Source of the DNA: Cryomorphaceae bacterium
Lineage (GTDB): Bacteria; Bacteroidota; Bacteroidia; Flavobacteriales; Crocinitomicaceae
Direction of reading: 5' to 3'
NCBI GenBank assembly: GCA_021298235.1
Contig: JAJTDX010000004.1
Coordinates: 1-46,203, forward strand
Length of the DNA: 46,203 nt
Made by a program: the position numbers and the translations under genes. This document shows, one piece after another, positions 1 through 8,921 of this stretch; the stretch's first letter is position 1, and each line of letters begins with the position of its first letter. The notes beneath the pieces were generated by a model. The model was not told the origin of the DNA and made no database searches. It saw nothing but the letters and a program-made list of their open reading frames with translations.

Positions 1-2437
1 GATGCGAATGTTCTTACGCTGCTTGGAATATTTACAAGTCTATCTTCTATTTCCTGGCTAATTTTCAATTCGTCATCTATTGTTCCGTCACCATCTGTAT
101 CCATTGGATTGGCTGGGTCGAATCCAATTTCAACGCAATCATTCTCTCCATCTCCGTCCGTGTCAGGATTGTTCGGGTCTGTGCCCGCTGCGAGTTCAAC
201 CGTATTTAAACAACCATCGGTATCAGAATCAACATTGTCTAGAACAAAAAATGCAACAATGTTCTCGACGCCATTGATATTTAAACTGTTCGTGTCAGAA
301 GTCACGGGGAGAGAAAGAGGTCCGGTAGTGTACTCCCAATGGTCGAAAATATATCCGGGAAAAGGCCTGGCGACAAGATTTGTTGCCACTCCACCGAAAT
401 AATCGGCCGCCCAGGGATACGATGGAGCCCACATTGAATTCACTTTAATTTCACCGCTCAATGCAGGGGACACATCAAATGTGACGTTGAAAGGTCCTGT
501 GAGATTGTAACAATCTATCATCCCACCAACTAATCCCGGACATCTTGCATTAATAAAATCTCTGATGTCCTGAACATTGTTTTGCCAACCAGTCAGGGAT
601 CCACCCCATCTTGCTATTTGAGCGGGCATTTCGGGCGCCAATTCATTTACCATACTATCCAATAGTTGAATCATGTATGGGCAATCAAAATAAGTATTCA
701 TCAAATCTACATACCTGGTGATGTAGTATTGCTCAACGATTGGATTTTCATTGATCAGCTTCTCGAGAATGTCAGTATGCCCTTGTCCACCAGGATTATT
801 CAAACTTTCAGCATTGCATGGATCTGCCCCGGGAGAATTGTCAGGAATTCCTGTATAATTTACGTAGTGACCAAAGGTGGCATCCATGTCCCAAAGAGTA
901 TATCTCCATTTTTTCTTGTCACCAAGCGGGTTCATTCCCCTCCACCAAGCCGTGTTCCAGTTGAGCCAATCCTGATTTACTGTCCATGAATTGATCATAA
1001 AGTAATCTGCCAAGGATTCCCAATTCAACAAGCTGTCGACATATGCAAAGTTTGTCGGATTAGCCATGTTGTTGGTCATAATGTAATTTCTGAGGTTATT
1101 CCAATCCGTCTGTGCCTGTGCGCCACCATAATCTGACCATGTGCCACCCCAAGTCTTTAGGTATTGTAGGTTGTACTCATTTTGATCATAATAGTAATCT
1201 GTAAAATCTGCATCGTCCGCTTTTTCACGAATGTCATATACGCCCCAATATTCTCCATTTACGTAAACGACACAAGGTCTCCACGTGCGCTCATCTAATT
1301 TCAATCCAGCCTTTTGAGAAAGGGTATGTACATAGGGGTCACGAATATGCGCACCACCTGTTTCAAACGGATAATTGTCTGATGCTCCCGCCTTAAGAAT
1401 CAAGCGCTGAAAGCCCGTTCTTGTTTTATTAGGGAAAATCTGGTGGTCAATATCTCCATTGTAGCCAAACTGGTCCTTCATCACAACATCAAACCCCCTT
1501 TGAGGATAAGCCCAAGAGTCATTTCCATGCTTATTAAATTCACCCTCTCCTTGATCAATAAAGGAACCATCCTCTTCAAAGAGCTCAAAGGAACCTTGCG
1601 GTGTTATGGAACTGTTTCCATCTAATAGTGTGGCAACGCTATTTGAACCCGCGCCAGAAACTGAAATTACAGGTGTGGTGTGCGTAACATTAATGAAATA
1701 GGTTGCTGTTTTTGTGAAGCTGGGTTCATTCGAAGAGAAGGCTTTTGCTCGGAGTACTTTGGTAGTTGAAACAGCTATCGGACCGGTGTAGGTGTTTGAA
1801 GCCGTTGTAGGAACTGAGCCATCCAATGTGTAGCGAATAGTTGCAGTAGGATCTGAACAAGTAATAGTTATGTTCTGGACACCCGGATAAAAGCCTGGAG
1901 CCACACTAAATGTTGGGGTTGGTGTGTAGAAATTGACCGCCCCGGAATTGTTTGCGTTTGGTGTGGGCGCAAGGAAGAGCTTCCAATCTGCTGCTCCATT
2001 GGTAGACCGGCCAACAGAGTGGTTGTTTTTGGTCATATGGACAATTTTTATAGAGTCCATCACCGTACCGGTAGGATTCGTTAAAATGATCCATTCACCA
2101 TCCGTTTGTGTGAGCTTGAAGTTTGGATGTAGCTGGGGTCCGTTGACGGTACTCCTTCCTGAACAATATACCATTGTAAATCCATTGGCGGGAACCGTTC
2201 CGCTTGGAATGGGCCACTTTTGAAGGTTTGTTGCCTTGTCTGAAAGATAATATCCTGTGAGGTTTACGGGAGAAGCACTGGTATTATACAGCTCTATCCA
2301 ATCTTCAGTCTGACCATAAGCATCGGTCGGACCGGTGATGTTTGAACACGAGTATTCGTTGATAACGATTTGACCTTGAGCCCTCCGAAAAAAAACAGAA
2401 ACAGAATGCTTAGTTTACTAAAAATTTTTGATCTCAT
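1..2437 (-). CDS. Secreted LTD/CotH-kinase/TSP3 mosaic protein (3' partial, frameshifted near start)
   Basis: About 800 residues are visible and the frame stays open to the left edge, so the C-terminus is missing. In order I read: a hydrophobic N-terminus starting [17 protein letters not shown]; a lamin-tail domain (begins [12 protein letters not shown], roughly residues 20-130); a chitobiase-C-like Ig module ([10 protein letters not shown]); a CotH-type spore-coat kinase domain (motifs [39 protein letters not shown]); and Asp-rich thrombospondin type 3 calcium repeats (DTDGDGE, DTDGDGT). This architecture is common in Bacteroidota exoproteins, usually ending in a T9SS sorting domain, which would lie beyond the edge. 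The ATG at 2437 reads into a different frame from the domains. The shift falls in a run of eight T on the coding strand (+2388-2395). The domain frame meets a TAA just upstream and has no ATG of its own nearby. A sequencing slip, a real mutation or phase variation are all possible. Confidence 0.85.
2388..2395 (-). repeat. T8 homopolymer at the frameshift point
   Basis: On the minus strand the reading is CTG, eight T, CGG AGG GCT CAA. With nine T (or six) the signal-peptide codons would join the lamin-tail frame; with eight they do not. This tract alone separates the plausible start at 2437 from about 2.38 kb of open frame. Confidence 0.85.
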
Positions 2438-2527
2438 TTTTCTACCTTTTTTAGGCTTCGTTCGTAATATTAAACCTTAGAGACGCTTTTTAGCGTTCAA
2501 TGGTTGTTTAATTAAAACAAATTTGTC

Positions 2528-2956
2528 ATGACAGTTCGACTTTACATCACGCTACTGTTTTTAACAGCTGCTATTTCAAGTTGTTCAAAATATGAGGGAA
2601 CTGGAGGACGATCCTCTATCTCTGGGAAGATTCGTATTCAGCAAAGATTATTCATCAATGGTTCTTTTGTGGACAGCGTCGCTCTTGACGGCGCGAAAGA
2701 AGATGTGTTTATACTTTACGGTTCAGATGACACTGCACTTGATGATAAAGTAGAATGTTCTCACGATGGAACCTTTAAATTCGACTACCTTCAGCCCGGA
2801 ACCTATACTATTTTTGCATACAACGAGATTTTCCACACAGGGCCCGATCAAAACAACAATGACGATGATTATTATACCAATGAACCCGTTTCAATTACTG
2901 TTGAATTAGGTAAAAAAGAGCAGCGCGATGTTGGAACTATTACCTTGATCAAATAA
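2528..2956 (+). CDS. Putative lipoprotein with carboxypeptidase-regulatory-like fold
   Basis: A 142-residue protein. The N-terminus is a lipoprotein signal with lipobox AISSC (Cys19), so it is probably anchored in the membrane facing the periplasm or surface. The rest reads as a single beta-sandwich: the segment DGTFKFDYLQPGTYTIFAYN resembles the carboxypeptidase regulatory/SpaA-like repeat that Bacteroidota use as a spacer or binding module. The stop overlaps the next start by one base (TAATG), so the two genes are almost certainly co-expressed. It is divergent from the CotH gene, with a 90-base gap. I do not recognise a specific function. Confidence 0.75.
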   Translation: MTVRLYITLLFLTAAISSCSKYEGTGGRSSISGKIRIQQRLFINGSFVDSVALDGAKEDVFILYGSDDTALDDKVECSHDGTFKFDYLQPGTYTIFAYNEIFHTGPDQNNNDDDYYTNEPVSITVELGKKEQRDVGTITLIK

Positions 2957-3681
2957 TGCGTTATTTCTACTTGTGCATTGCCCTGTTTTTGGCGAGTTTA
3001 AGCTTAGCTCAAAACTCGGAAGGTAAAGTTTGGACCGAAATAGGAGTTGCTCTAAATATCGGGCCTTCCCTTGATGCAACATTGGATCAGACCGCGCGTT
3101 TTGGGAATACCGGATTGGAAACATTCTTTCCTCAGCTCTCATTTCGATATAGTTTACGCAAATGGTTTAAGCCCTCTCTGGATTATAGAGTTATTTTTGA
3201 TAAGGACCGTTTTGGAAATTTTTCTGTTTCCAACAGATTGAATGTGAACACCGATTTCAAAGGTTCGTACAAACGAATTAGTTATGGTTCGCGTTTGCGA
3301 TATCAATATTCTTTTCAAGGTGTTTCTACAAAAAAATATGACGCGGAATTTGACCAGGCCCTTAGGGTAAAACTTTATTTGAAATACACCATTAAAAAAT
3401 CTCCAATTATTCCTGTAATAAGTGCAGAATGGTTTTATAATCCATCCTACGGTCCTTCAGGTTACTCTTTTACTAAGGAACGGCTTTTTGCAGGTACTCA
3501 GATTAATTTGGATGGTCCTCATGAGTTTGCCCTTGGATACATTTATGATCGGGAACTCAACACCGCTAATCCCGACATAAGGCACATTGTCAATTTATCT
3601 TACACCTATTCTTTAGAAGGAGGAAATAAAAAAGAAAAGTCGGACAAAAAATCAACCGGCGGAGACCTCTTCAACGATTAA
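2956..3681 (+). CDS. Outer-membrane protein, DUF2490-like
   Basis: A 241-residue protein with a cleavable signal peptide (MRYFYLCIALFLASLSLAQ). The rest alternates aromatic/polar beta strands such as FPQLSFRYSLRKWFKPSL and ends in a charged tail (KKEKSDKKSTGGDLFND). The pattern fits the DUF2490 family of predicted outer-membrane barrels. The start codon overlaps the preceding lipoprotein stop by one base. A lipoprotein plus barrel pair suggests a small outer-membrane assembly, but that is inference. The 3' end overlaps the convergent gldH end by about 30 bp. Confidence 0.7.
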   Translation: MRYFYLCIALFLASLSLAQNSEGKVWTEIGVALNIGPSLDATLDQTARFGNTGLETFFPQLSFRYSLRKWFKPSLDYRVIFDKDRFGNFSVSNRLNVNTDFKGSYKRISYGSRLRYQYSFQGVSTKKYDAEFDQALRVKLYLKYTIKKSPIIPVISAEWFYNPSYGPSGYSFTKERLFAGTQINLDGPHEFALGYIYDRELNTANPDIRHIVNLSYTYSLEGGNKKEKSDKKSTGGDLFND

Positions 3682-4122
3682 ACTTACATCAAGTACCTCG
3701 TCCACTAAGCTTTCTGTTATACCTTGCTCCAGTATAAAGTGATATACTCCTTTTTTTGGTAACTTTCTGTTTCTGAAATAAATACTTGTCTCAACTACGG
3801 TGCCTGTTTTCTTTCCTACCCAAACCCCGTCAGCATCTGTTATTTTTATTTCGTACGGTTCTCTGGCTTTTTCACCGCCGGGTGTTCTTGTATTAAGATA
3901 GATCCAAAGATTGCTGAATTTATACTCCGTCGTGGTTCGCAGTGTAATTACAAACGTGTAGGCCTTAGAAGTGTCTTTTATATCTATTTGGAATTCTGGT
4001 TTTATATGCTGGGGCCAGATATTTTTTTCAAAGGAATAAGATTTCTCATAGACGGACGAAGAGGTACATGACACCAAAGAGATGAAAAGTAGCAACGATA
4101 AAAATTTAAGCATTGTTTTCAT
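3652..4122 (-). CDS. gldH: Gliding motility lipoprotein GldH
   Basis: About 156 residues starting MKTMLKFLSLLLFISLVSC, with lipobox LVSC at Cys19. The mature part (FSNLWIYLNTRTPGG, KLPKKGVYHFILEQ) matches the GldH family, one of the lipoproteins needed for gliding and T9SS-linked motility in Flavobacterium. A longer open frame extends to 4296, but the ATG at 4122 is preferred because AGGA lies about 7 bases upstream and it gives a proper lipoprotein signal. It overlaps the end of ricT by 17 bp, so it is translated from the holB-ricT transcript. GldH is also found in non-gliding relatives, so motility is not proven. Confidence 0.85.
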   Translation of the reverse strand: MKTMLKFLSLLLFISLVSCTSSSVYEKSYSFEKNIWPQHIKPEFQIDIKDTSKAYTFVITLRTTTEYKFSNLWIYLNTRTPGGEKAREPYEIKITDADGVWVGKKTGTVVETSIYFRNRKLPKKGVYHFILEQGITESLVDEVLDVSLIVEEVSAG

Positions 4123-5377
4123 CACTGTTCCTTTTATCATTTCCACCCCGCCGTTTGTTCTTACGACGATTGCGGTTGGGATTTGGTTGCTGCGATTGAG
4201 CTTGCTGGTCAGACGGACGCTGCTCATTGTTGCTGTTTCGTAGATCTGATTGTCGTGGATGCTTCTTTTTCTTTTTGTTCTTAAACGCATGCTCAAATCT
4301 ATTCAGACTATCCTGACCTACGACATTTCCGTAATCAGGTTCTTTAACAGCAATCCGCTCCGTAAATTCTTTTAGATCTTTTGGCTTTATACCGTCCCTG
4401 TTCAAATTTACAATTTCTCTTACACGTTCGGGATCAAGCATGATGAGCCCTTCACCAACACCCGCGGCTCCTTCATATGCATACCACATCTGCCTTTTGA
4501 AAACATCTGTTTTGATGTGGGTTGCTGATCCTTTTTCGGTGTGCAGTCGGGTCTCTGCCTTCGGAAAAGATTTGATAGCGTCCAGATACATATCTAGCTC
4601 GTAATTCAAACAGCACTTCAATTTTCCGCATTGCCCGGCAAGCTTTTGAGGATTTAGTGAGAGTTGCTGATAGCGCGCCGCGGATGTAGACACGGTTCGG
4701 AAATCGGTGAGCCATGTAGAACAGCACAACTCCCTTCCGCACGAGCCAATGCCCCCTAACCGGGATGATTCCTGCCTTGAACCAATCTGCCTCATTTCAA
4801 CTCGGATTTTGAATTCATCGGCCATATCTTTAATAAGCTGACGGAAATCAACCCTACCTTCTGCGGTGTAATAAAAGGTAGCCTTGGAAAGGTCTCCCTG
4901 GTATTCCACATCAGAGATTTTCATTTCCAGACCGAGGTTTACGGCTAAGGTGCGAGATTTATACATCACTTCTTTTTCAAGTGACCTCGCTTTGATCCAT
5001 TTATCTACATCCTCCTGATTGGCAATCCGAAGTATTTTCTTTGCCTCCATAGGCTTAAAGCCTGGTGCTTTCTTTTTTACCTGTATTCTGGCTAATTCAC
5101 CAACTACGGATACCACTCCCACATCAAAGCCGGGACTTGCTTCCACAACGATAATATCTCCGGCGAACAGTCCAAGATTGTTTCCATTTCTGTAAAAACT
5201 CTTTCTACTGTTCTTAAACCGTACTTCAACTATATCATAAGGTGATTGAGCTGATGGGAGAGCTATGTTTGCCAACCAATCATACACCTCAAGTTTATTG
5301 CATCCGCCAGAACTACAAGTGCCGTTATTTTTGCAGCCTTTTGGGGTTGAGCCACTGCCACAAGACGAACATCCCAT
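4106..5377 (-). CDS. ricT: PSP1-domain protein RicT/YaaT homologue
   Basis: A 423-residue protein. The N-terminus is Cys-rich (MGCSSCGSGSTPKGC, then CSSGGC within the first 27 residues), followed by the PSP1 domain with the conserved Cys-rich stretch IGSCGRELCCSTWL and CGKLKCCLNYELD. The C-terminal 50 residues are a Lys/Arg/Asn/Gln-rich disordered tail. In Bacillus, RicT is part of an Fe-S-containing complex that stimulates RNase Y and affects development. In Bacteroidota the gene commonly sits between holB and gldH, as here. The gap to holB upstream is 59 bp. The Fe-S ligand assignment is family knowledge, not something I can demonstrate. Confidence 0.85.
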   Translation of the reverse strand: MGCSSCGSGSTPKGCKNNGTCSSGGCNKLEVYDWLANIALPSAQSPYDIVEVRFKNSRKSFYRNGNNLGLFAGDIIVVEASPGFDVGVVSVVGELARIQVKKKAPGFKPMEAKKILRIANQEDVDKWIKARSLEKEVMYKSRTLAVNLGLEMKISDVEYQGDLSKATFYYTAEGRVDFRQLIKDMADEFKIRVEMRQIGSRQESSRLGGIGSCGRELCCSTWLTDFRTVSTSAARYQQLSLNPQKLAGQCGKLKCCLNYELDMYLDAIKSFPKAETRLHTEKGSATHIKTDVFKRQMWYAYEGAAGVGEGLIMLDPERVREIVNLNRDGIKPKDLKEFTERIAVKEPDYGNVVGQDSLNRFEHAFKNKKKKKHPRQSDLRNSNNEQRPSDQQAQSQQPNPNRNRRKNKRRGGNDKRNSDENNA

Positions 5378-5436
5378 AGTTAAATCATTTTAGCAAAAAT
5401 AATCAATATCGAGGATTAAGTGGCAAGTAAGGGGTA

Positions 5437-6552
5437 TTATGCTTGATGAATAAACCGCATTACCTTAAAACAAAGGGCGGTAAAGAGTATCTTGGCGTTG
5501 GCGTTTCTTTCAAGATGGTAATGCGCCTTATTGAAATGCTCCAAAAATTCAAAAATATTGTTGCCGGTAATGAATTTTGAGAAATTTTTTAAAAATCCCT
5601 CCTCTGACTCTGATACTCTGGTCAATTGTTCGCCAGTGTAATTCATCAGCATACTTTGTCGAAACATGAACAAGGCATACTCAAGAAATTCCTTCTGTTT
5701 TTCCTTTTGAAGCGCTGAAATATCTTCTGCCCAATCCATCATTTTGATAACATCCTTTTTAAAACACACCCGCATCAATTGCATAAACTGTTCCTTCAAT
5801 TCGGCTTCGTCCCTGGATTCAGACAAAAAGGACTTGGCAGCAATAATGTCTCCCTCTGCTCTATTTACGATGGCCTCAGGATCCTTTATTCCCGGACGTG
5901 TTGACTGAATAACCCTGCGCATGCTATCCGGATCAATCCTTGGAATTCGAAACAATTGTGTTCTTGAAATGATGGTTGGCAACAATGCTTCTGATTGTTC
6001 GGAAAGCAGAACAAAGAGGGTGTCTTTAGTGGGTTCCTCAAGAATTTTTAAAAGCTTGTTTGCACAAGATAAATTCATTTCCTCTGCCATCCAAATTATC
6101 ATCACTTTTTTGCCTCCTTCGAAGGACCGCAATGATAGTTTCCTTATGATTGACTGACTCTCCTCTGCGGAAATGATCGGTTTTCTCTCCCGCTCATCGA
6201 TCCTGCTGATCCATTGATTTAAAGAAAAAATCTTTGACTCCTCCAGAAGCAGTCTCCACTGATCAAGGAAAATATCTGAGGTCTTTCCGAGGGTTTGAAC
6301 AACAGGAAAAGAAAAATGCATGTCCGGATGTTGTAGTTGGCTAACCTTCAAACATGAAGGACATGTTGCACAACTATCGGATTCCGATCGATTTTGGCAG
6401 AACACATATTGTGCGTATGCAAGTGCCAGGGATAAACCACCATGTCCGGCCTTGCCTAAAAAAAGTTTCGCATGGCTGATTTTGTCCCGCAAAACCTCTT
6501 GGCGTAAAGCCGCCTTTTGTTCCTCCAAGCCGATGACATCTTTGAATTGCAC
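5437..6552 (-). CDS. holB: DNA polymerase III subunit delta' (clamp loader)
   Basis: A 371-residue AAA+ clamp-loader subunit. The P-loop region (LFLGKAGHGGLS, about residues 30-41) is degenerate and lacks the Lys needed for ATP hydrolysis, which is normal for delta'. A four-Cys zinc module (CQNRSESDSCATCPSC) and the sensor-like segment LKILEEPTKDTLFVLLSE followed by ISRTQ are also typical. It is the first gene of holB-ricT-gldH, and the start is the only good Met before the conserved VIGLEEQK. Active ATPase would come from DnaX, not encoded here. Confidence 0.9.
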   Translation of the reverse strand: MQFKDVIGLEEQKAALRQEVLRDKISHAKLFLGKAGHGGLSLALAYAQYVFCQNRSESDSCATCPSCLKVSQLQHPDMHFSFPVVQTLGKTSDIFLDQWRLLLEESKIFSLNQWISRIDERERKPIISAEESQSIIRKLSLRSFEGGKKVMIIWMAEEMNLSCANKLLKILEEPTKDTLFVLLSEQSEALLPTIISRTQLFRIPRIDPDSMRRVIQSTRPGIKDPEAIVNRAEGDIIAAKSFLSESRDEAELKEQFMQLMRVCFKKDVIKMMDWAEDISALQKEKQKEFLEYALFMFRQSMLMNYTGEQLTRVSESEEGFLKNFSKFITGNNIFEFLEHFNKAHYHLERNANAKILFTALCFKVMRFIHQA

Positions 6553-6647
6553 AGGTTAAAGTTAGCTTAATTTATGGAATTGTTTTTGCACTAATTGGCC
6601 CGAATCGCCAACATTTATGCTATATTTAACGGCGTAAAACTATAATC

Positions 6648-7988
6648 ATGAAAAATTTATCCTTTATTTTCTGCTTGTTTTTATTTCCAGTTGTAAGTTT
6701 CTCTAATCTCAATACTCACAACATTATCACCGTTAACTTACCCATGGATGCGGTAACTGTCACTATCGCCGCAAAAAGTGGGGGAAAGCCAGTTGTTGGT
6801 GCGATGGTAACGATTGTTACAAAAGTTGGCAATTTAACCATTGGCGCTGCGGCAACCGATAACACGGGAAGCGCGGCAATTACTGTTCCAACATATGGAA
6901 ATCAATTAGTTAGAATTAGTGTGACTCACTCTATGTATCGTGAAAATTCATTGACAGATGTCGTGCTCGTTTCAGGAACAACCTATACGCTCGATCTGAA
7001 ATCAAAGACAGAAACCGCTGAGGATGTTACAGAAAAAGCTGAGAATAAGGTTGATAAAATAGAGGAAAAGACCGAAAAAGTAGAAAATAAAGCCGATGGA
7101 TACGAACAAGATGCCGAAACCTATGCAAAAAACAAGGAAAATGCTGAAAAATCTCAAGAACAGCTGAGAAAAGAGCGTGAAGAGGCTGAGCGACTAGCAG
7201 CTGAAAAAAACAAAGCGGCTGAAGACAAACAGAAGGCTGCAGATCAGCAATTGGCGGCTGCAGAAAAACAAGTAGACGAAGCTGAACGACTCAAACAACA
7301 GGAAGCTGAGCGTGTCGCACAAGAGGCTAAAAAGAGAGAAGAAGAAGCTAAAAAGCGTAAAGAGGAGGCAGAGGCAAGAGAGAAAGCAATAGAAAACTCT
7401 AAAGTTCAGAGTGCAAAAGAGCAAGAGGAAAAAGCCAAAAAAGAAGCCGAAGACAAACAAAAAGAGCAACAAAAAGAGAAAGAAGAAGCAGAGAAAAAGG
7501 CAAAAGAACAAGAAGAGAAAGCTAAAGACGCGCGGGAGCAAGCCGAAAAAAGAGAGGATGAAGCCAAAGATCGTGCTGAAAAGGAGAAAGAAGCAATGAA
7601 GGAAGAAGAGCGAAAGGCTGAAAAAGAAGCGGAGGCTAAAAAAGAGGCTGAAAAAGAAGAAAAAGAAGCTGAAAAGAAAGAAAAAGAAGCTGATAAAGAC
7701 CAAAAAGAAGCAGCGAAAAAAGAAGAGGCAGCGAAAGCAGAAAAAGAGGCAGCGGAGAACTTGAAAAAAACGCTGGAAGGTCTTGATAAAGAACAAAAGA
7801 AAATTGACAAAGAGCGTAAGGATCTAGCCAAAGACCAGAAGGATATTGATGAAAAATTAAAAAAGGGTAAGAATGTTGAGAAGCTTGAAAAAAAGCAGGA
7901 AAAACTGAACAAGAAAAACGAGAAGCTGGACAAAAAAGAGCAGAAACTCGAAAAGAAACGCAAAAAAGCAATCAAAAAATCAAAGTAA
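6648..7988 (+). CDS. Secreted protein: Ig-like N-domain plus long Lys/Glu-rich coiled coil
   Basis: A 446-residue protein. Residues 1-19 are a signal peptide (MKNLSFIFCLFLFPVVSFS). Residues about 30-120 form a carboxypeptidase-regulatory/invasin-like beta domain (GGKPVVGAMVTIVTKVG). From about 125 to the end the sequence is almost wholly Lys, Glu, Ala, Gln and Asp with heptad-like spacing (for example KEEEAKKRKEEAEAREKA), ending KKRKKAIKKSK. This is a single long charged helix or coiled coil, roughly 320 residues, similar in composition to TolA-like or spacer proteins. I do not recognise a family. The gene is monocistronic: a strong terminator follows 5 bases after the stop. Long minus-strand open frames here are compositional shadows. 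Confidence 0.8.
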   Translation: MKNLSFIFCLFLFPVVSFSNLNTHNIITVNLPMDAVTVTIAAKSGGKPVVGAMVTIVTKVGNLTIGAAATDNTGSAAITVPTYGNQLVRISVTHSMYRENSLTDVVLVSGTTYTLDLKSKTETAEDVTEKAENKVDKIEEKTEKVENKADGYEQDAETYAKNKENAEKSQEQLRKEREEAERLAAEKNKAAEDKQKAADQQLAAAEKQVDEAERLKQQEAERVAQEAKKREEEAKKRKEEAEAREKAIENSKVQSAKEQEEKAKKEAEDKQKEQQKEKEEAEKKAKEQEEKAKDAREQAEKREDEAKDRAEKEKEAMKEEERKAEKEAEAKKEAEKEEKEAEKKEKEADKDQKEAAKKEEAAKAEKEAAENLKKTLEGLDKEQKKIDKERKDLAKDQKDIDEKLKKGKNVEKLEKKQEKLNKKNEKLDKKEQKLEKKRKKAIKKSK

Positions 7989-7993
7989 AATAC

Positions 7994-8020
7994 GGGGCGG
8001 GTTAACCGCCCCTTTGTTTT
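7994..8020 (+). terminator. Rho-independent terminator after coiled-coil gene
   Basis: A perfect 7-bp GC stem GGGGCGG / CCGCCCC with a GTTAA loop, followed by TTTGTTTTT. It ends only four bases before the ATG of the EamA transporter. Confidence 0.85.
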
Positions 8021-8024
8021 TAAT

Positions 8025-8921
8025 ATGTTCGAGCGGTTCAAATATCATTTATTGCTTCACGGGATAATTTTGATCTGGGGTTTTACCGGAATCCTTGGAA
8101 AATTAATTCATCTTGATGCATACGTATTAGTTTGGTATCGTTTATGGATTGCCGTATTTGGTCTTGGAATTTATTTACTCATCCGAAGACAAGATTTTCA
8201 TTCCTCACCCGCTGAATTGTTAAAACTGGTTGGGACCGGTATTGTGGTCGGGCTCCATTGGATGACGTTTTACAAAGCTATTGAGTTGTCTACTGCCTCG
8301 CTTGGGATCCTTTGTTTATCCACTACGACACTTCATGTTACCTGGCTTGAACCACTTATCATAAAAAAAAGATTTTCCTTGATTGAATTTATTTTGGGAC
8401 TCATTGTAATCTTTGGAATCTATTTTGTTGCCAGTGATTTTGACTCCCGGGAATATGAAGCCTTGAAATATGGCTTACTTTCAGCGCTTCTTGCAGCAAT
8501 GTTTTCTGTGTTCAATGCTCATTTATCTCAAGACATCTCGCCACCTAAAATGAGTTTTTATGAGTTGTTGAGTGCGTTTTTCTTGCTCAGTATTATTTTG
8601 TGTTTTTCTGGAAAAATTAATTCTGAACTATTCAAAATGAGCTATTCTGATGCGCTTTGGTTGTGTTTTCTCGGGTTAATCTGTACCTCATTTGCCTTTC
8701 TTGCCTCTATTGAAGTGGTTAAGCGCCTTGGGGCTTTCACGGCATCGTTAAGTATTAATTTGGAGCCTGTTTACACAATTATTTTAGCGATTGTCATCCT
8801 TCATGAAAATGAATTGCTTTCGAACCGGTTCTATATCGGTGCAACAGTGATTGTTCTTGTTGTAATTGCAAATGCTGTAATTAAAAATTTTTTAGGAAGA
8901 AATTCACTGCGCCAGAAATAA
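8025..8921 (+). CDS. EamA/DMT-family permease
   Basis: A 298-residue membrane protein with about ten hydrophobic helices arranged as two EamA repeats. The first opens with the typical helix HGIILIWGFTGILGKL, and the second ends with SIEVVKRLGAFTASLSINLE followed by PVYTIILAIVILHE. The family exports or imports small metabolites (amino acids, nucleosides, others); the substrate cannot be read from sequence. No Shine-Dalgarno is visible and the start sits four bases after a strong terminator, so its transcript must come from read-through or begin within the hairpin region. The last 18 bases overlap the convergent GH3 gene. Confidence 0.85.
   Translation: MFERFKYHLLLHGIILIWGFTGILGKLIHLDAYVLVWYRLWIAVFGLGIYLLIRRQDFHSSPAELLKLVGTGIVVGLHWMTFYKAIELSTASLGILCLSTTTLHVTWLEPLIIKKRFSLIEFILGLIVIFGIYFVASDFDSREYEALKYGLLSALLAAMFSVFNAHLSQDISPPKMSFYELLSAFFLLSIILCFSGKINSELFKMSYSDALWLCFLGLICTSFAFLASIEVVKRLGAFTASLSINLEPVYTIILAIVILHENELLSNRFYIGATVIVLVVIANAVIKNFLGRNSLRQK

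Noticed and set aside
1282..1296. CACGTG core within the CotH gene as a parS site
   Set aside because: Flanks do not match the parS arms; same for CACGTG at about 8955, 24952, 29662, 34645, 38840, 41744 and 45372.
4473..4742. Minus-strand 89-residue open frame inside ricT
   Set aside because: Different frame within a gene carrying conserved PSP1 motifs; no family likeness.
7194..8041. Long minus-strand open frames opposite the coiled-coil gene (Phe/Ser/Leu-rich)
   Set aside because: They are the complement of Lys/Glu codons. The plus-strand frame has a signal peptide and is closed by a terminator.
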